A stretch of 64,000 bases of DNA from Muricoccus pecuniae (GTDB taxonomy: Bacteria; Pseudomonadota; Alphaproteobacteria; Acetobacterales; Acetobacteraceae). Within the stretch, counting starts at the first letter, position 1. Each line of letters opens with the position of its first letter. Position numbers and translations under genes: made by a program. The notes under the pieces are model-generated. The model saw only the letters and a program-made list of their open reading frames with translations, was not told the origin of the DNA and ran no database searches. Shown here piece by piece: positions 8,804 to 17,708 of this stretch. The stretch covers positions 1-64,000 of the forward strand of contig NZ_JACIJD010000005.1 in the NCBI RefSeq assembly GCF_014199205.1, written 5' to 3'.

Positions 8804-9154
8804 TTACCGGCCCGGGACGGTCGCCGTGATCGTGATCGCCGCGTACCAGGCGGCGAGGTCCCCGATCTGCTTGTCGGTCAGCGGCTCGGCCACGATGTTC
8901 ATCTGCTCCTGCAGCCGCTCCTTCTCGCGATAGGCGCGGAGCTGCGCCGCCACATAGGCCGCGTTCTGGCCGGCCAGGTTCGGTGCCCCGGGCAGGGTGG
9001 CGATGCCGTTCTGCCCGTGGCAGCTCGAGCAGACGCCGGCCGCCAGCCGCCGCCCCGCGCGCGGGTCGCCCTCCTGCCCCTGCGCGAGGGTGGGAGCGGG
9101 GGCGATGGCCGCCCCCGCCAGCAGCAGCGCCGCCAGCGCCGCTCCCCCCCGCAT
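8804..9154 (-). CDS. Small class I c-type cytochrome
   Basis: A 116-residue exported cytochrome c. A signal peptide (ALAALLLAGAAIAPAPTLAQ) precedes the single haem site CSSCH near residue 42. The distal axial Met is probably the one in QMNIVAEPLTDKQIGDLAAWYA. Its ATG overlaps the stop of the upstream dehydrogenase gene (TGATG), so the two are co-translated. It is the probable periplasmic electron acceptor for that enzyme, passing electrons to the oxidase chain. Confidence 0.9.
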   Translation of the reverse strand: MRGGAALAALLLAGAAIAPAPTLAQGQEGDPRAGRRLAAGVCSSCHGQNGIATLPGAPNLAGQNAAYVAAQLRAYREKERLQEQMNIVAEPLTDKQIGDLAAWYAAITITATVPGR

Positions 9155-10554
9155 CAGCGCCTGCCCCGGTCGTAGGAGATGCGGTAGACGGCGCCCGCCA
9201 TGTCGTCCGAGACGAGCAGCGAGCCGTCGCGCAGCACCGCCACGTCCACGGGGCGGCCGAGATACTCGTTGGTCTCGTCGTCCAGCCATCCCTCCGCGAA
9301 GGGCTTGTGCTCCTTCACCGAGCCGTCCGGGTTCAGCAGGGTCACCATCACCCGCGCGCCCACGGGCTCCGTGCGGTTCCAGGAACCGTGCTGGGCGTTG
9401 AAGATGGCGCCGCGATACTCCTCGGGGAACATCCGCCCGGTATAGAAGGTGATGCCGAGGTCGGCGGCGTGGTTCTGCGTCTCGACCACGGGGGGGACGG
9501 CATTGGCCGGGGGCTGTCTGTCCGCGTATTCCCGCGTGCGCACGGTGCCGCCGCCGTACCAGGGAAAGCCGAAGTGCTGCCCCGCGGCGGTGATGCGGTT
9601 GATCTCGCCGGGCGGGATGTTGTCGCCCATGCCGTCCACCTGGTTGTCGGTGAACCACAGCTCGTTGGAGTCGGGCCGGAAGGCGATGCCAACGGAATTG
9701 CGGATCCCGCGCGCATAGACCTCCCGGTTCTTGCCGTCGCGGTCCATGCGGACGATGCCGGAGAGGCCGACCCGGTCGTAGAGCTCCATCTTGGCGGCGG
9801 GCGGCACGTTGAAGGGCTGGCCCAGCGAGATGTAGAGCTTGTTGTCGGGCCCGATGCGGCAAACCCTGGCGCCGTGATTGAAGCTCTCCTCCGCGGCCGG
9901 GACGAGCCCGCCCTGGGGCACCACCACCTCCGCCGCGACATCGGGGCTCTCGTAGAAGAACTCCGCGGCCGGGAAGGCGACGACCCGGTTGTGCTCGACG
10001 ACGTAGAGGATGCCGTCCGGCGAGAAGCACAGGCCGTTCGGCACGGAGAAGCCGATAGAGGGGGCGAAGACCTTCACCTCGTCGGCGACCCGGTCGCGGT
10101 CGCGGTCCGTCAGCGCCCAGACCCGCGTCTTGCGCGTGCCCACGAAGACCACGCCGGCCGCGCCGACGGCCATGTGCCGCGCGTCCGGCACGACGGCGTA
10201 GAGGTCGATCCGGAAGCCCTCGGGCAGGCGGATGCGCTCGAGGTTCCGGCGCAGCGCCTCCGCGCGGCGGCCGTCCTGGGGCACCGTCTCGATCTGCAGG
10301 GAGGTGCCGGTGGTGCGGAACTGCTGGAGGCGGTCGAGATTGTCGCCCTGGGCCTGTCCCTGTCCCTGCGCCCGGCCTTGGCCCTGCACGGGGCCCGGCG
10401 CCGGCGGCCGGACCGAGGGCGCCGTCTCGCCCGGCATGGACCCGCCCGTATTGGCCGGGACCCCCTGGCCCGGAAGGGGCTGCTGAGCCAGCGCCAACGA
10501 CGCGACAGAGGCCAGCAGCAGGCCGGCCCCGAGCAGAGATGTCCTGTTCTTCAC
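9154..10554 (-). CDS. Periplasmic PQQ-type sorbosone/glucose dehydrogenase-family protein
   Basis: A 466-residue exported beta-propeller protein of the sorbosone/soluble aldose dehydrogenase family. A signal peptide ends near ALAQQ. A Gly/Gln-rich linker follows (about 30-70, with [13 protein letters not shown]), then the propeller from about 100 ([20 protein letters not shown]). Internal motifs include [44 protein letters not shown] and the Arg/Trp loop [13 protein letters not shown]. Members oxidise sugars or aldehydes with PQQ; the substrate is not determinable. The start is GTG, 8 nt after a strong GGAGG. It forms an operon with the cytochrome c gene. Confidence 0.88.
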   Translation of the reverse strand: MKNRTSLLGAGLLLASVASLALAQQPLPGQGVPANTGGSMPGETAPSVRPPAPGPVQGQGRAQGQGQAQGDNLDRLQQFRTTGTSLQIETVPQDGRRAEALRRNLERIRLPEGFRIDLYAVVPDARHMAVGAAGVVFVGTRKTRVWALTDRDRDRVADEVKVFAPSIGFSVPNGLCFSPDGILYVVEHNRVVAFPAAEFFYESPDVAAEVVVPQGGLVPAAEESFNHGARVCRIGPDNKLYISLGQPFNVPPAAKMELYDRVGLSGIVRMDRDGKNREVYARGIRNSVGIAFRPDSNELWFTDNQVDGMGDNIPPGEINRITAAGQHFGFPWYGGGTVRTREYADRQPPANAVPPVVETQNHAADLGITFYTGRMFPEEYRGAIFNAQHGSWNRTEPVGARVMVTLLNPDGSVKEHKPFAEGWLDDETNEYLGRPVDVAVLRDGSLLVSDDMAGAVYRISYDRGRR

Positions 10555-10571
10555 GCGCGTTCCCTCCTTTT

Positions 10572-10591
10572 CTGGTCATCTCCGTGACCAG
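10572..10591. promoter_or_regulatory. Inverted repeat upstream of the dehydrogenase/cytochrome operon
   Basis: CTGGTCA-N6-TGACCAG is a perfect 7-bp dyad 17 nt upstream of the sorbosone dehydrogenase GTG, just beyond its Shine-Dalgarno. It may be an operator or a 5'-UTR hairpin. The rest of the 10555-10811 gap shows no clear promoter for thrS. Confidence 0.35.
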
Positions 10592-10811
10592 TTCGGGAGG
10601 ATGCGCAGGCTGCCGCCGGGGCAGCGATGACATCGCCGTGAGGGGACCGACGCCCCATCCGCCCGGGCGGCGGCGCGCGGCCTGGCCACCGCCGCCCCTC
10701 CCACCAGGGCTCGCCGAGCGGCCCAGCCCCGCCGAGGGCGCGCTTGACCTAATCGGAGCCCCCTGCCACCTCTCGCCCCCGTTTTCCCAAGCCCGAGGCC
10801 AAGCCCACCCC

Positions 10812-12773
10812 ATGCCCGCGATCACGCTGCCCGACGGTTCCGTCCGCACCTATGACGGTCCGGTGACGGGCACCACCGTGGCCGCGTCGATCGGCCCGGG
10901 GCTGGCCAAGGCGGCGCTGGCCATGGAGGTCGACGGCGTCCTCCGCGACCTCTCCGTGCCCATCGAGGGCGACGCGCGCCTCCGCTTCATCACCCGCCGC
11001 GACCCCGAGGCGCTGGGCATGATCCGCCACGACGCGGCGCATGTCCTGGCGGAAGCCGTGCAGGAGCTGTTCCCGGGCACGCAGGTCACGATCGGCCCGG
11101 CCATCGAGAACGGCTTCTACTACGACTTCCACCGGAACCAGCCCTTCACGCCCGAGGACTTCCCGGCGATCGAGGCGAAGATGCGGGAGATCATCGCCCG
11201 CAACGCCCCCTTCGTCCGCGAGGAATGGCCGCGCGATGAGGCGATCGCCTTCTTCGAGGGCCGGGGCGAGCGCTTCAAGGCCGAGCTGATCCAGGACCTG
11301 CCCGAGAGCGAGACGATCTCCATCTACCGCCAGGGCGAGTGGCTGGACCTCTGCCGCGGCCCGCACATGCGCGGCACGGGCGATGTCGGCACCGCCTTCA
11401 AGCTGCAGAAGGTGGCCGGCGCCTACTGGCGCGGCGACCACCGCAACCCCGTCCTCTCCCGCATCTACGGCACGGCCTGGCGCGATCAGAAGGAGCTGGA
11501 CGCCCATCTCCACCAACTGGAGGAGGCGGAGAAGCGGGACCATCGCAAGATCGGCCGGGAGATGGACCTGTTCCACCTCCAGGAGGAGGCGACGGGCTCC
11601 ATCTTCTGGCACCCCAAGGGCTGGCGCCTCTACCGCGCGGTGGAGGACTACATGCGCCGCCGCCTGGACGCCGCCGGCTATGACGAGGTCCGCACCCCCC
11701 AGCTCCTCGACCGCAAGCTCTGGATCGAGTCCGGCCACTGGGAGAAGTTCCGGGAGAGCATGTTCATCGCCACCGTCGAGGACGAGTCCGAGAAGGACCG
11801 CGTCCTCGCGCTGAAGCCGATGAACTGCCCCTGCCACGTGCAGATCTTCAACCAGGGCATCCGCTCCTACCGCCAGCTCCCCCTCCGCATGGCCGAGTTC
11901 GGCGCCTGCCACCGCTACGAGCCCTCGGGCGCGCTGCACGGCATCATGCGCGTCCGCGCCTTCACCCAGGACGACGCGCACATTTTCTGCACGGAGGACC
12001 AGATCGCCGGGGAGACCGTGCGCTTCGTGGAGCTGCTCTCCTCCATCTACCGCGACTTCGGCTTCCAATCCTTCCGCGTGAAGTTCTCCGACCGCCCGGC
12101 CAAGCGCGCCGGCACGGACGAGACCTGGGACCGGGCCGAGGGCGCGCTGCGCGAGGCCTGCGCCACCGCCGGCGTCGAGTACGAGCTGAACCCGGGGGAG
12201 GGCGCCTTCTACGGCCCCAAGCTCGAATTCGTCCTGCGGGACGCCATCGGCCGCGACTGGCAGTGCGGCACGCTGCAGGTGGACTTCGTCCTGCCCGAGC
12301 GGCTGGATGCCGAGTATGTCGGCGAGGACGGCAACCGGCACCGCCCGGTGATGCTGCACCGCGCCATCCTCGGCTCCTTCGAGCGCTTCCTCGGCATCCT
12401 GATCGAGGAGCATGCGGGGCGCTTCCCCCTCTGGCTCGCCCCGACCCAGGTCGTCGTCGCCTCCATCGTGGACGACGCCGCCCCCTATGCCGAGGAGGTC
12501 GCCGAGGCCATGCGCGCCGCCGGCCTCGCCGCCTCGGTGGACATCCGCAACGAGAAGATCAACCGCAAGGTCGCCGAGCACATCGACGCCCGCGTGCCCA
12601 TCCTCGCGGTCGTCGGCCGGCGCGAGGCGGAGGAGCGCAACGTCGTGCTCCGCCGCCTGCCCGGGCGCGAGCAGGAGACCCTGCCGCTGGCCGAGGCGAT
12701 CGCCCGGCTGGCCGCCGAGGCAGCCCCGCCCGACCGACGCGGGAGCGCCGCGACGACCGACGCCGCGGCCTGA
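10812..12773 (+). CDS. thrS: Threonyl-tRNA synthetase
   Basis: A 653-residue ThrRS. A TGS domain (1-62, [13 protein letters not shown]) is followed by the second additional domain with its HxxxH ([13 protein letters not shown]), the editing region, then the class II core with motif 2 [19 protein letters not shown] and the Zn-binding Cys in [10 protein letters not shown]. Motif 3 lies in [20 protein letters not shown]. The anticodon-binding domain is at about 545-640. The C-terminal tail ([15 protein letters not shown]) is low complexity. It is followed by infC, the usual order, but rpmI and rplT do not follow here. The Shine-Dalgarno is weak. Confidence 0.97.
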   Translation: MPAITLPDGSVRTYDGPVTGTTVAASIGPGLAKAALAMEVDGVLRDLSVPIEGDARLRFITRRDPEALGMIRHDAAHVLAEAVQELFPGTQVTIGPAIENGFYYDFHRNQPFTPEDFPAIEAKMREIIARNAPFVREEWPRDEAIAFFEGRGERFKAELIQDLPESETISIYRQGEWLDLCRGPHMRGTGDVGTAFKLQKVAGAYWRGDHRNPVLSRIYGTAWRDQKELDAHLHQLEEAEKRDHRKIGREMDLFHLQEEATGSIFWHPKGWRLYRAVEDYMRRRLDAAGYDEVRTPQLLDRKLWIESGHWEKFRESMFIATVEDESEKDRVLALKPMNCPCHVQIFNQGIRSYRQLPLRMAEFGACHRYEPSGALHGIMRVRAFTQDDAHIFCTEDQIAGETVRFVELLSSIYRDFGFQSFRVKFSDRPAKRAGTDETWDRAEGALREACATAGVEYELNPGEGAFYGPKLEFVLRDAIGRDWQCGTLQVDFVLPERLDAEYVGEDGNRHRPVMLHRAILGSFERFLGILIEEHAGRFPLWLAPTQVVVASIVDDAAPYAEEVAEAMRAAGLAASVDIRNEKINRKVAEHIDARVPILAVVGRREAEERNVVLRRLPGREQETLPLAEAIARLAAEAAPPDRRGSAATTDAAA

Positions 12774-12886
12774 TCCGTCGCGTGGGCGGTCCGATCGGAA
12801 AACCGTCTTGACCTCGCGTCACGACGGTTGCAGACGCCGCCGCCGCGCACCATAACACCACTGCTGCACCACCATAGGAGACTACC

Positions 12887-13426
12887 CTGGCCCGAGGCCC
12901 CATGCCCAATACCCTCCCGACCCGCGACGGACCGCGGGTGAACGAGGAGATCCGCGCGCCCCAGATTCGCCTGATCGACCAGGATGGGGAGATGATCGGC
13001 GTCATGAGCGCGCGCGACGCCCTCGCGCGGGCTTACGAAGTCGGCATGGACCTGCTGGAGATCAGCCCGAACGCCGAGCCGCCGGTGTGCAAGATCACCG
13101 ACTTCGGCAAGTTCAAGTATGAGCAGCAGAAGAAGGCCAACGAGGCGCGCAAGCGCCAGAAGGTCGTCGAGATCAAGGAAATCAAGGTCCGTCCGAATAT
13201 CGACGACCACGACTACGAAGTGAAGATGCGCCAGATGAAGGGCTTCATCGAGGAAGGCGACAAGGTGAAAGTCACCCTGCGCTTCCGCGGCCGCGAGATG
13301 GCCCACCAGGACCTCGGCGCGAAGGTGCTGGAGCGCATCCGCAACGAGATGGCGGAGGCCGTGAAGGTGGAATCCATGCCCCGGCTGGAGAACCGCCAGA
13401 TGATCATGGTGCTGGCGCCGAAATAG
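12887..13426 (+). CDS. infC: Translation initiation factor IF-3, probable CTG start
   Basis: IF-3 binds the 30S subunit, checks the start codon and prevents premature 50S joining. [40 protein letters not shown] and the C-terminal [13 protein letters not shown] motifs are complete. The first ATG (12902) has no Shine-Dalgarno at proper spacing. In frame 15 nt upstream is CTG (12887), placed 6 nt after AGGAG (12876-12880), giving (M)[10 protein letters not shown] and 179 residues. Bacterial infC genes often use a rare start (AUU in E. coli), which lets IF-3 repress its own synthesis. I therefore favour CTG; the ATG form would be 174 aa. A strong terminator follows. Confidence 0.93.
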   Translation: MARGPMPNTLPTRDGPRVNEEIRAPQIRLIDQDGEMIGVMSARDALARAYEVGMDLLEISPNAEPPVCKITDFGKFKYEQQKKANEARKRQKVVEIKEIKVRPNIDDHDYEVKMRQMKGFIEEGDKVKVTLRFRGREMAHQDLGAKVLERIRNEMAEAVKVESMPRLENRQMIMVLAPK

Positions 13427-13477
13427 GCGCCGCGCCGGCGCGAGATCCCTGCGCGGGGCCCCTGCGCGAAGCCATGG

Positions 13478-13508
13478 CCGGCGGTCCCCCTGGGGCCGCC
13501 GGTTTTTT
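13478..13508 (+). terminator. Rho-independent terminator of infC
   Basis: CCGGCGG-T-CCCC pairs with GGGG-CCGCCGG around a 2-nt loop, and six T residues follow directly (13503-13508). It ends the thrS-infC unit and explains why rpmI/rplT are not cotranscribed here. Confidence 0.9.
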
Positions 13509-13604
13509 GTTTGCGTACCCTCAAGATTTCGTTACAGGCCGTTCATGCGTGCCGGCCCGCGTAACAGGCTTTCAGCAATGGGCCGGGCGCGAGGAGGACA
13601 TGTC

Positions 13605-14372
13605 ATGCAAAACGCCCCCTGCCTCTGCTGCGGCGGATCGGCCCATCCCTCTCCCTTCGGGCGCCGAGCGCCGGTCGGCCGCCGCGCGCTCGGCGGCCTG
13701 GCGGCCGGGCTCGTCGCCGCCGCGGTGCTTCCCGGCCGCGCCGCCCTGGCGGCCGACCCCGTTGCCCACACGAACCTCACCCCCGACCAGGCGCTGGCCC
13801 GGATGAAGGAGGGCAATGACGCCTTCCGCACCGAGGCCCCCTACCGCGCCGCCCAGGGGCGCGAGCGACGGGTGGAGCTGGCCCGCGGCCAGGCGCCCTT
13901 CTGCGTGCTCGTCGGCTGCTCCGACAGCCGCGTGCCGCCCGAGCTGCTCTTCGGCCGTGGGTTGGGCGAGCTGTTCATCGTCCGCAACGCCGGCAACACG
14001 GTGGACACGGCGGCGCTGGGCAGCATCGAGTACGGGGTGGGCGTGCTCGGCTGTCCCCTCGTCGTCGTGCTCGGGCATGAGAGCTGCGGCGCTGTCGCCG
14101 CGGCGGTGGATGTGGTGCAGAAGAACGCCAGCTTCCCCGGCGTGATCGGGGAGATGGTGCAGCCCATCATCCCCGCCGTGCTTTCGGCGCGGAAGCCGGG
14201 CGGAGAGATCGTTCTGCACGACGCGGTGACCGCGAATGCCCGGCGCGTCGCCAACCGCCTGAAGACGCAGAGCTCGATCGCGCAGGAGGCGCTGCGGGCG
14301 GGCAAGCTGAAGATCGTCGCCGCCACATACGACCTGGACGACGGCGACGTGGAGTGGATCGAGGACATCTGA
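13605..14372 (+). CDS. Exported beta-class carbonic anhydrase
   Basis: A 255-residue beta-carbonic anhydrase (CO2 + H2O to bicarbonate). Zn ligands are visible in VGCSDSRVPPE (Cys, and the Asp/Arg dyad) and LGHESCGAV (His and Cys). The N-terminus carries GRRALGGLAAGLVAAAVLP, a Tat-like signal, so the enzyme should be periplasmic. Just before it lies an unusual Cys cluster (APCLCCGG, residues 4-11). The chosen ATG follows GAGGAGG by 7 nt. An overlapping out-of-frame ATG 5 nt upstream is ignored. Confidence 0.9.
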   Translation: MQNAPCLCCGGSAHPSPFGRRAPVGRRALGGLAAGLVAAAVLPGRAALAADPVAHTNLTPDQALARMKEGNDAFRTEAPYRAAQGRERRVELARGQAPFCVLVGCSDSRVPPELLFGRGLGELFIVRNAGNTVDTAALGSIEYGVGVLGCPLVVVLGHESCGAVAAAVDVVQKNASFPGVIGEMVQPIIPAVLSARKPGGEIVLHDAVTANARRVANRLKTQSSIAQEALRAGKLKIVAATYDLDDGDVEWIEDI

Positions 14373-14379
14373 GCCGCGC

Positions 14380-14403
14380 GGCCCGGGGGAGGCCCCCCGG
14401 GCC
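14380..14403. terminator. GC-rich hairpin between convergent genes
   Basis: GGCCCGGGGG and CCCCCGGGCC form a perfect 10-bp stem with a 4-nt loop, between the carbonic anhydrase stop and the stop of the leftward amidohydrolase. There is no T-run on either strand, so it is a probable bidirectional but not classical terminator. Confidence 0.5.
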
Positions 14404-14414
14404 GGTTGCTGGCC

Positions 14415-15680
14415 CTAGCGGTTCGCGAGATCCGTCAGCACCGCCGCCAACACCCGCGCCCCGGCCGCGAGCTGGCCGGGGGTGGAGTACTCCGCGGGAT
14501 TGTGGCTCACGCCGTTGCGGCAGGGCACGAAGATCATCCCGGAGGGGCAGAGCGGCACCATGAACTGGGCGTCGTGGAAGGCGCCGCTGGGGATGCGGAG
14601 GCTGGAGAGGCCCTGGGCGGTGGCGGCATCCTCCACCGCATCGGTCACCAGCGCGTCGAACTCCACGGGCAGGGCGTGGAAGCGCTCGGTCACCGTCACC
14701 TCGCAGTTCTTCACCGCGCTGCGGATCGTCGGCTCGATCGCGTCGCCATTGGCGAGCAGCACGTCCTTGTCGGGGTGGCGGAAGTCGATGGTGAAGCGCA
14801 CGCGGTCGGCGACCGTGTTGGAGGTGTTGGGAAGCACCTCGATCTGCCCGACGGTGAAGCGCAGCACGTCCGTCGGGTCCGTCATCAGCGCGTTCAGCGC
14901 GGTGATCGCCCGGATCATGTCCTGCACGGCGTCCTTGCGCAGCGAGACCGGGGCGGTGCCGGCATGGGCCGTCTCGCCGCGCAGCTCCACGATGAACCAG
15001 CGGCTGCCCTGGATTCCGGTGACGACGCCGATATCCGCTCCCTCCGCCTCCAGCCGCGGGCCCTGCTCGATATGGGCCTCGACATAGGCGAAGGGCTTGC
15101 CGCCGAGGGGGCGGTGAGTAAGGCCGGCCTCGGCCGCGCGGTGCTCGGCCAGCGCCTGGCCGAAGGTGATGCCCTCCGCATCCGCCACGGCGTCCCAGGC
15201 ATTGGCGGGCTTGTAGTGGGCATAGGCCATGCTGCCCATGCAGCCCGGGGCGAAGCGGCCGCCCTCCTCATTCGTCCAGGCCACGACCTCGATCGGGCGG
15301 CGGGTGGCGATCCCGGCCTCGCGGATGGCCTGCACGGCCTCCAACCCCGCGATCACGCCCCAGATGCCGTCGAAGCGCCCGCCATTGGGCTGGGTGTCCA
15401 TGTGGCTGCCCGTCAGCACGGGGGCCGCCCCCGCCTCCGTGCCCTCGTGGCGGAGGAAGAGGTTGCCGATCTCGTCCACGGACACGGTGAGGCCGAGGCC
15501 CTCCGCCCAGGAGATCACCAGCCGGCGGGCCTCCCGGTCCAGCGGGGTCAGGCAGGCGCGGTTCACGCCGGGCTCGCCATCCGCCCCGGTGATGGCGCCG
15601 AGCTTCGCCAGCTCCATCAGCCGGTCCCACTGCCGCGCCTCGCTGACGGCGGCGATGAGGTTGGGGGCGGTGCTGCTCAT
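14415..15680 (-). CDS. M20-family Zn-dependent amidohydrolase (allantoate amidohydrolase / N-carbamoyl-amino-acid hydrolase)
   Basis: A 421-residue binuclear-metal amidohydrolase of the HyuC/AllC type. Metal-ligand motifs are LTGSHMDTQPNGG, TNEEGGRFAPG, YVEAHIEQGP and, near the C-terminus, NGVSHNPAEYS. The central dimerisation insert carries FIVELRGETAHAGTAP. AAGGAA precedes the ATG by 4 nt. It diverges from the FMO-like and hydroxyisourate hydrolase genes, so a role downstream of urate (allantoate or ureidoglycine/ureidoglycolate hydrolysis) is more likely than hydantoin metabolism, but sequence alone does not separate these. Confidence 0.88.
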   Translation of the reverse strand: MSSTAPNLIAAVSEARQWDRLMELAKLGAITGADGEPGVNRACLTPLDREARRLVISWAEGLGLTVSVDEIGNLFLRHEGTEAGAAPVLTGSHMDTQPNGGRFDGIWGVIAGLEAVQAIREAGIATRRPIEVVAWTNEEGGRFAPGCMGSMAYAHYKPANAWDAVADAEGITFGQALAEHRAAEAGLTHRPLGGKPFAYVEAHIEQGPRLEAEGADIGVVTGIQGSRWFIVELRGETAHAGTAPVSLRKDAVQDMIRAITALNALMTDPTDVLRFTVGQIEVLPNTSNTVADRVRFTIDFRHPDKDVLLANGDAIEPTIRSAVKNCEVTVTERFHALPVEFDALVTDAVEDAATAQGLSSLRIPSGAFHDAQFMVPLCPSGMIFVPCRNGVSHNPAEYSTPGQLAAGARVLAAVLTDLANR

Positions 15681-15828
15681 GGGGTTCCTTTCGGGGCCAG
15701 GGCTGGGGGCCAGGGTGGGGGGGCGGGGCCAGGGGCGGCGCCGGCGCCGGGGCGGTGAGGCGTCTGCGCCGGGCATTTGCGGTGCCCCGGCCCGGGAGAT
15801 CAACCCGCGCCCGCCCGATTTCCCCCCC

Positions 15829-15860
15829 CGGCATCGAACGGCATCGAACGGCATCGTTCC
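15829..15860. promoter_or_regulatory. Triple 10-bp repeat with dyad in the divergent purine-gene promoter region
   Basis: CGGCATCGAA occurs at 15829-15838 and 15839-15848, then CGGCATCGTT at 15849-15858. The last two create the dyad GAACG-GCAT-CGTTC (15846-15859). The array lies 64 nt before the flavoprotein ATG in a 243-bp divergent gap and is a good candidate operator. Confidence 0.5.
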
Positions 15861-15923
15861 GGCACGGCGCGTGCTACATCCCTCGCCGACGCCACCGCCC
15901 AATGCCCCAGCCCGGGACCATCC

Positions 15924-17363
15924 ATGCCGGACCAGACCGCACTCGCCCGCCTCGCCGAGGAGGCTCGCCGCCAGCTCGCCCTCCTCGACTATCCCCGCCA
16001 TCCCTGGGTGCCGTCGCGCGGGGAGGGGGTGCTGGACGTCGCCATCGTCGGCGCGGGGCAGACGGGGCTGGTCACCGCCTTCGGCCTGCTGCGCGAGAGG
16101 GTGCAGCGCGTCCGCGTCTTCGATGCGGCGCCCCGCGGCGGCACGGGGGTCTGGACCACCTTCGCCCGGATGCGGACGCTGCGGACGCCCAAGCACGTCA
16201 CCGGCCCCGATCTCGGCATCCCCGCCCTCACGCCCCGCGCCTATTTCACGGCGCGGGACGGCGAGGCGGCCTGGGAAGCGCTGCACAAGATCGGGCGCGT
16301 GGAGTGGCAGGAATACCTGGACTGGCTGGAGGCGACGCTCGGCCTTCCCGTGGCGCACGGCCACAAGCTGCTCCGCATCGGGCAGACGGCGATGGACGAG
16401 CCGCTGCACCTCACCTTCGCGACCGCCGAGAGGGAGGAGGTGGTGGTGCGCGCCCGCAAGCTCGTCCTGGCCACGGGGATGGACGGGATGGGCGGCTGGT
16501 CCATCCCCGCGCCCTTCGACCGGCTGCCCGCCGGCCGCGTCTCCCACACCTCCGGCCATGTCGATTTTGCCGCGCTCCGGGGCAAGCGGGTGCTGGTGGT
16601 CGGCGCCGGCGCCTCGGCCTTCGATAATCTCGCCACCGCGCTGGAGGAGGGGGCGGCGCACGCCATCATGCTCGTCCGGCGCGAGCGGATGCCGCGGGTG
16701 AACCCCTTCCGCTGGATGGAGCAGTCGGGCTTCCTCGGCCAGCTCTACGCCATGCCGGACGCGACGCGCTGGCGCTTCATGCAGCACATCTTCGCCCTCA
16801 ACCAGCCGCCGCCGCAGGAGAGCTGGAACCGCGTCTGCGACGATCCCCGCTTCGAGCTGCACATGGGCAGCCCCGTGACTGCCGTGCGGGAGGAGGGCGG
16901 GGAGGTCGTCGTCACCACGCCGCGGGGCGAGCACCGGGCGGACCACGTGATCGTCGGCACGGGGACGGCCTTCGACCTCTCGCTGCGGCCGGAACTCGCG
17001 CCCTTCGCGGAGAGGATCCTTCTCTGGCGGGACGTCTACACCCCGCCGCCCGGGCTGGAGTTCCCGGCCCTCGGCGCCTGCCCCTATCTGCGGGACGACT
17101 TCTCCATGCGGGAGAAGTCGCCGGGCGCCGCGCCCTTCCTCGCGCATATTCACATGATCAACTACGGCTCCACCGCCTCCATGGGCCTGTCGGGCGCGAC
17201 GATCAGCGGGATGAAGTACGGCACGGCGCGGCTGGTGGACGGGCTCTGCCGCCGCTTCTGGCTGGAGGATGCGGACCGCCACCTGGAAAGCCTGCTCAGC
17301 TATGCCGAGCACGAGCTGACAGGCGTGATCCCGCAGGAACTGCCCGCGCTGGCCGCCGAATGA
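15924..17363 (+). CDS. FMO-like FAD/NAD(P)-dependent monooxygenase, candidate urate hydroxylase (HpyO-like)
   Basis: A 479-residue soluble flavoprotein. The FAD-binding GAGQTG is at 43-48; a second Rossmann motif (VLVVGAGASAFD) near 225 should bind NAD(P)H. This two-dinucleotide-fold layout is that of flavin monooxygenases, not of the hydroxybenzoate-hydroxylase type HpxO. Its stop overlaps the start of hydroxyisourate hydrolase by 4 nt (ATGA). That enzyme needs 5-hydroxyisourate, which implies that this flavoprotein oxidises urate. HpyO of Xanthomonas is known as a flavoprotein urate hydroxylase non-homologous to HpxO; this may be such an enzyme. The function is inferred from context. Confidence 0.75.
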   Translation: MPDQTALARLAEEARRQLALLDYPRHPWVPSRGEGVLDVAIVGAGQTGLVTAFGLLRERVQRVRVFDAAPRGGTGVWTTFARMRTLRTPKHVTGPDLGIPALTPRAYFTARDGEAAWEALHKIGRVEWQEYLDWLEATLGLPVAHGHKLLRIGQTAMDEPLHLTFATAEREEVVVRARKLVLATGMDGMGGWSIPAPFDRLPAGRVSHTSGHVDFAALRGKRVLVVGAGASAFDNLATALEEGAAHAIMLVRRERMPRVNPFRWMEQSGFLGQLYAMPDATRWRFMQHIFALNQPPPQESWNRVCDDPRFELHMGSPVTAVREEGGEVVVTTPRGEHRADHVIVGTGTAFDLSLRPELAPFAERILLWRDVYTPPPGLEFPALGACPYLRDDFSMREKSPGAAPFLAHIHMINYGSTASMGLSGATISGMKYGTARLVDGLCRRFWLEDADRHLESLLSYAEHELTGVIPQELPALAAE

Positions 17364-17707
17364 AGCCCTCCGCCCTCACTACCCACGTGCTCGACACCGC
17401 GAACGGCGTGCCCGCCGAGGGCATGGCGATCGAGTTCTGGCGCATGGAGCCCGAGCCCGCGCTGATCGCCCGGGCCGTCACGAACGCCGACGGCCGCACC
17501 GACGCACCCCTCCTTCCACCCGAGGCCTTCCTCCCCGGCCGCTACGAGCTGCGCTTCGACGTGGGCGGCTACTTCGCCGCGCGCGGGAGCGATGCCGGCT
17601 ATCTCGGCACGGTGGTGCTGAATGTCGGGCTGAAGGCGGGGGCAGGGCACTACCACGTGCCGCTGCTCCTCTCGCCCTGGTCCTACTCCACCTATCGCGG
17701 CAGCTAG
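17360..17707 (+). CDS. uraH: 5-hydroxyisourate hydrolase (transthyretin-related)
   Basis: A 115-residue transthyretin-like protein that hydrolyses 5-hydroxyisourate to OHCU. The conserved active-site His lies in LTTHVLDTANGVPAEG (residues 6-21), an Arg in GRYELRFDVGGYF, a second His in HYHVPLLLSPWSYSTYRGS, and the protein ends in the diagnostic C-terminal YRGS. The start overlaps the flavoprotein stop, so the two form one translational unit. Neither OHCU decarboxylase nor allantoinase is in the window. Confidence 0.95.
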   Translation: MKPSALTTHVLDTANGVPAEGMAIEFWRMEPEPALIARAVTNADGRTDAPLLPPEAFLPGRYELRFDVGGYFAARGSDAGYLGTVVLNVGLKAGAGHYHVPLLLSPWSYSTYRGS

Positions 17708-17708
17708 C

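Noticed and set aside
14415-17312. Full 965-codon - strand frame
   Set aside because: Only the part ending at 15680 is the amidohydrolase. The remainder is antisense to the FMO-like gene.
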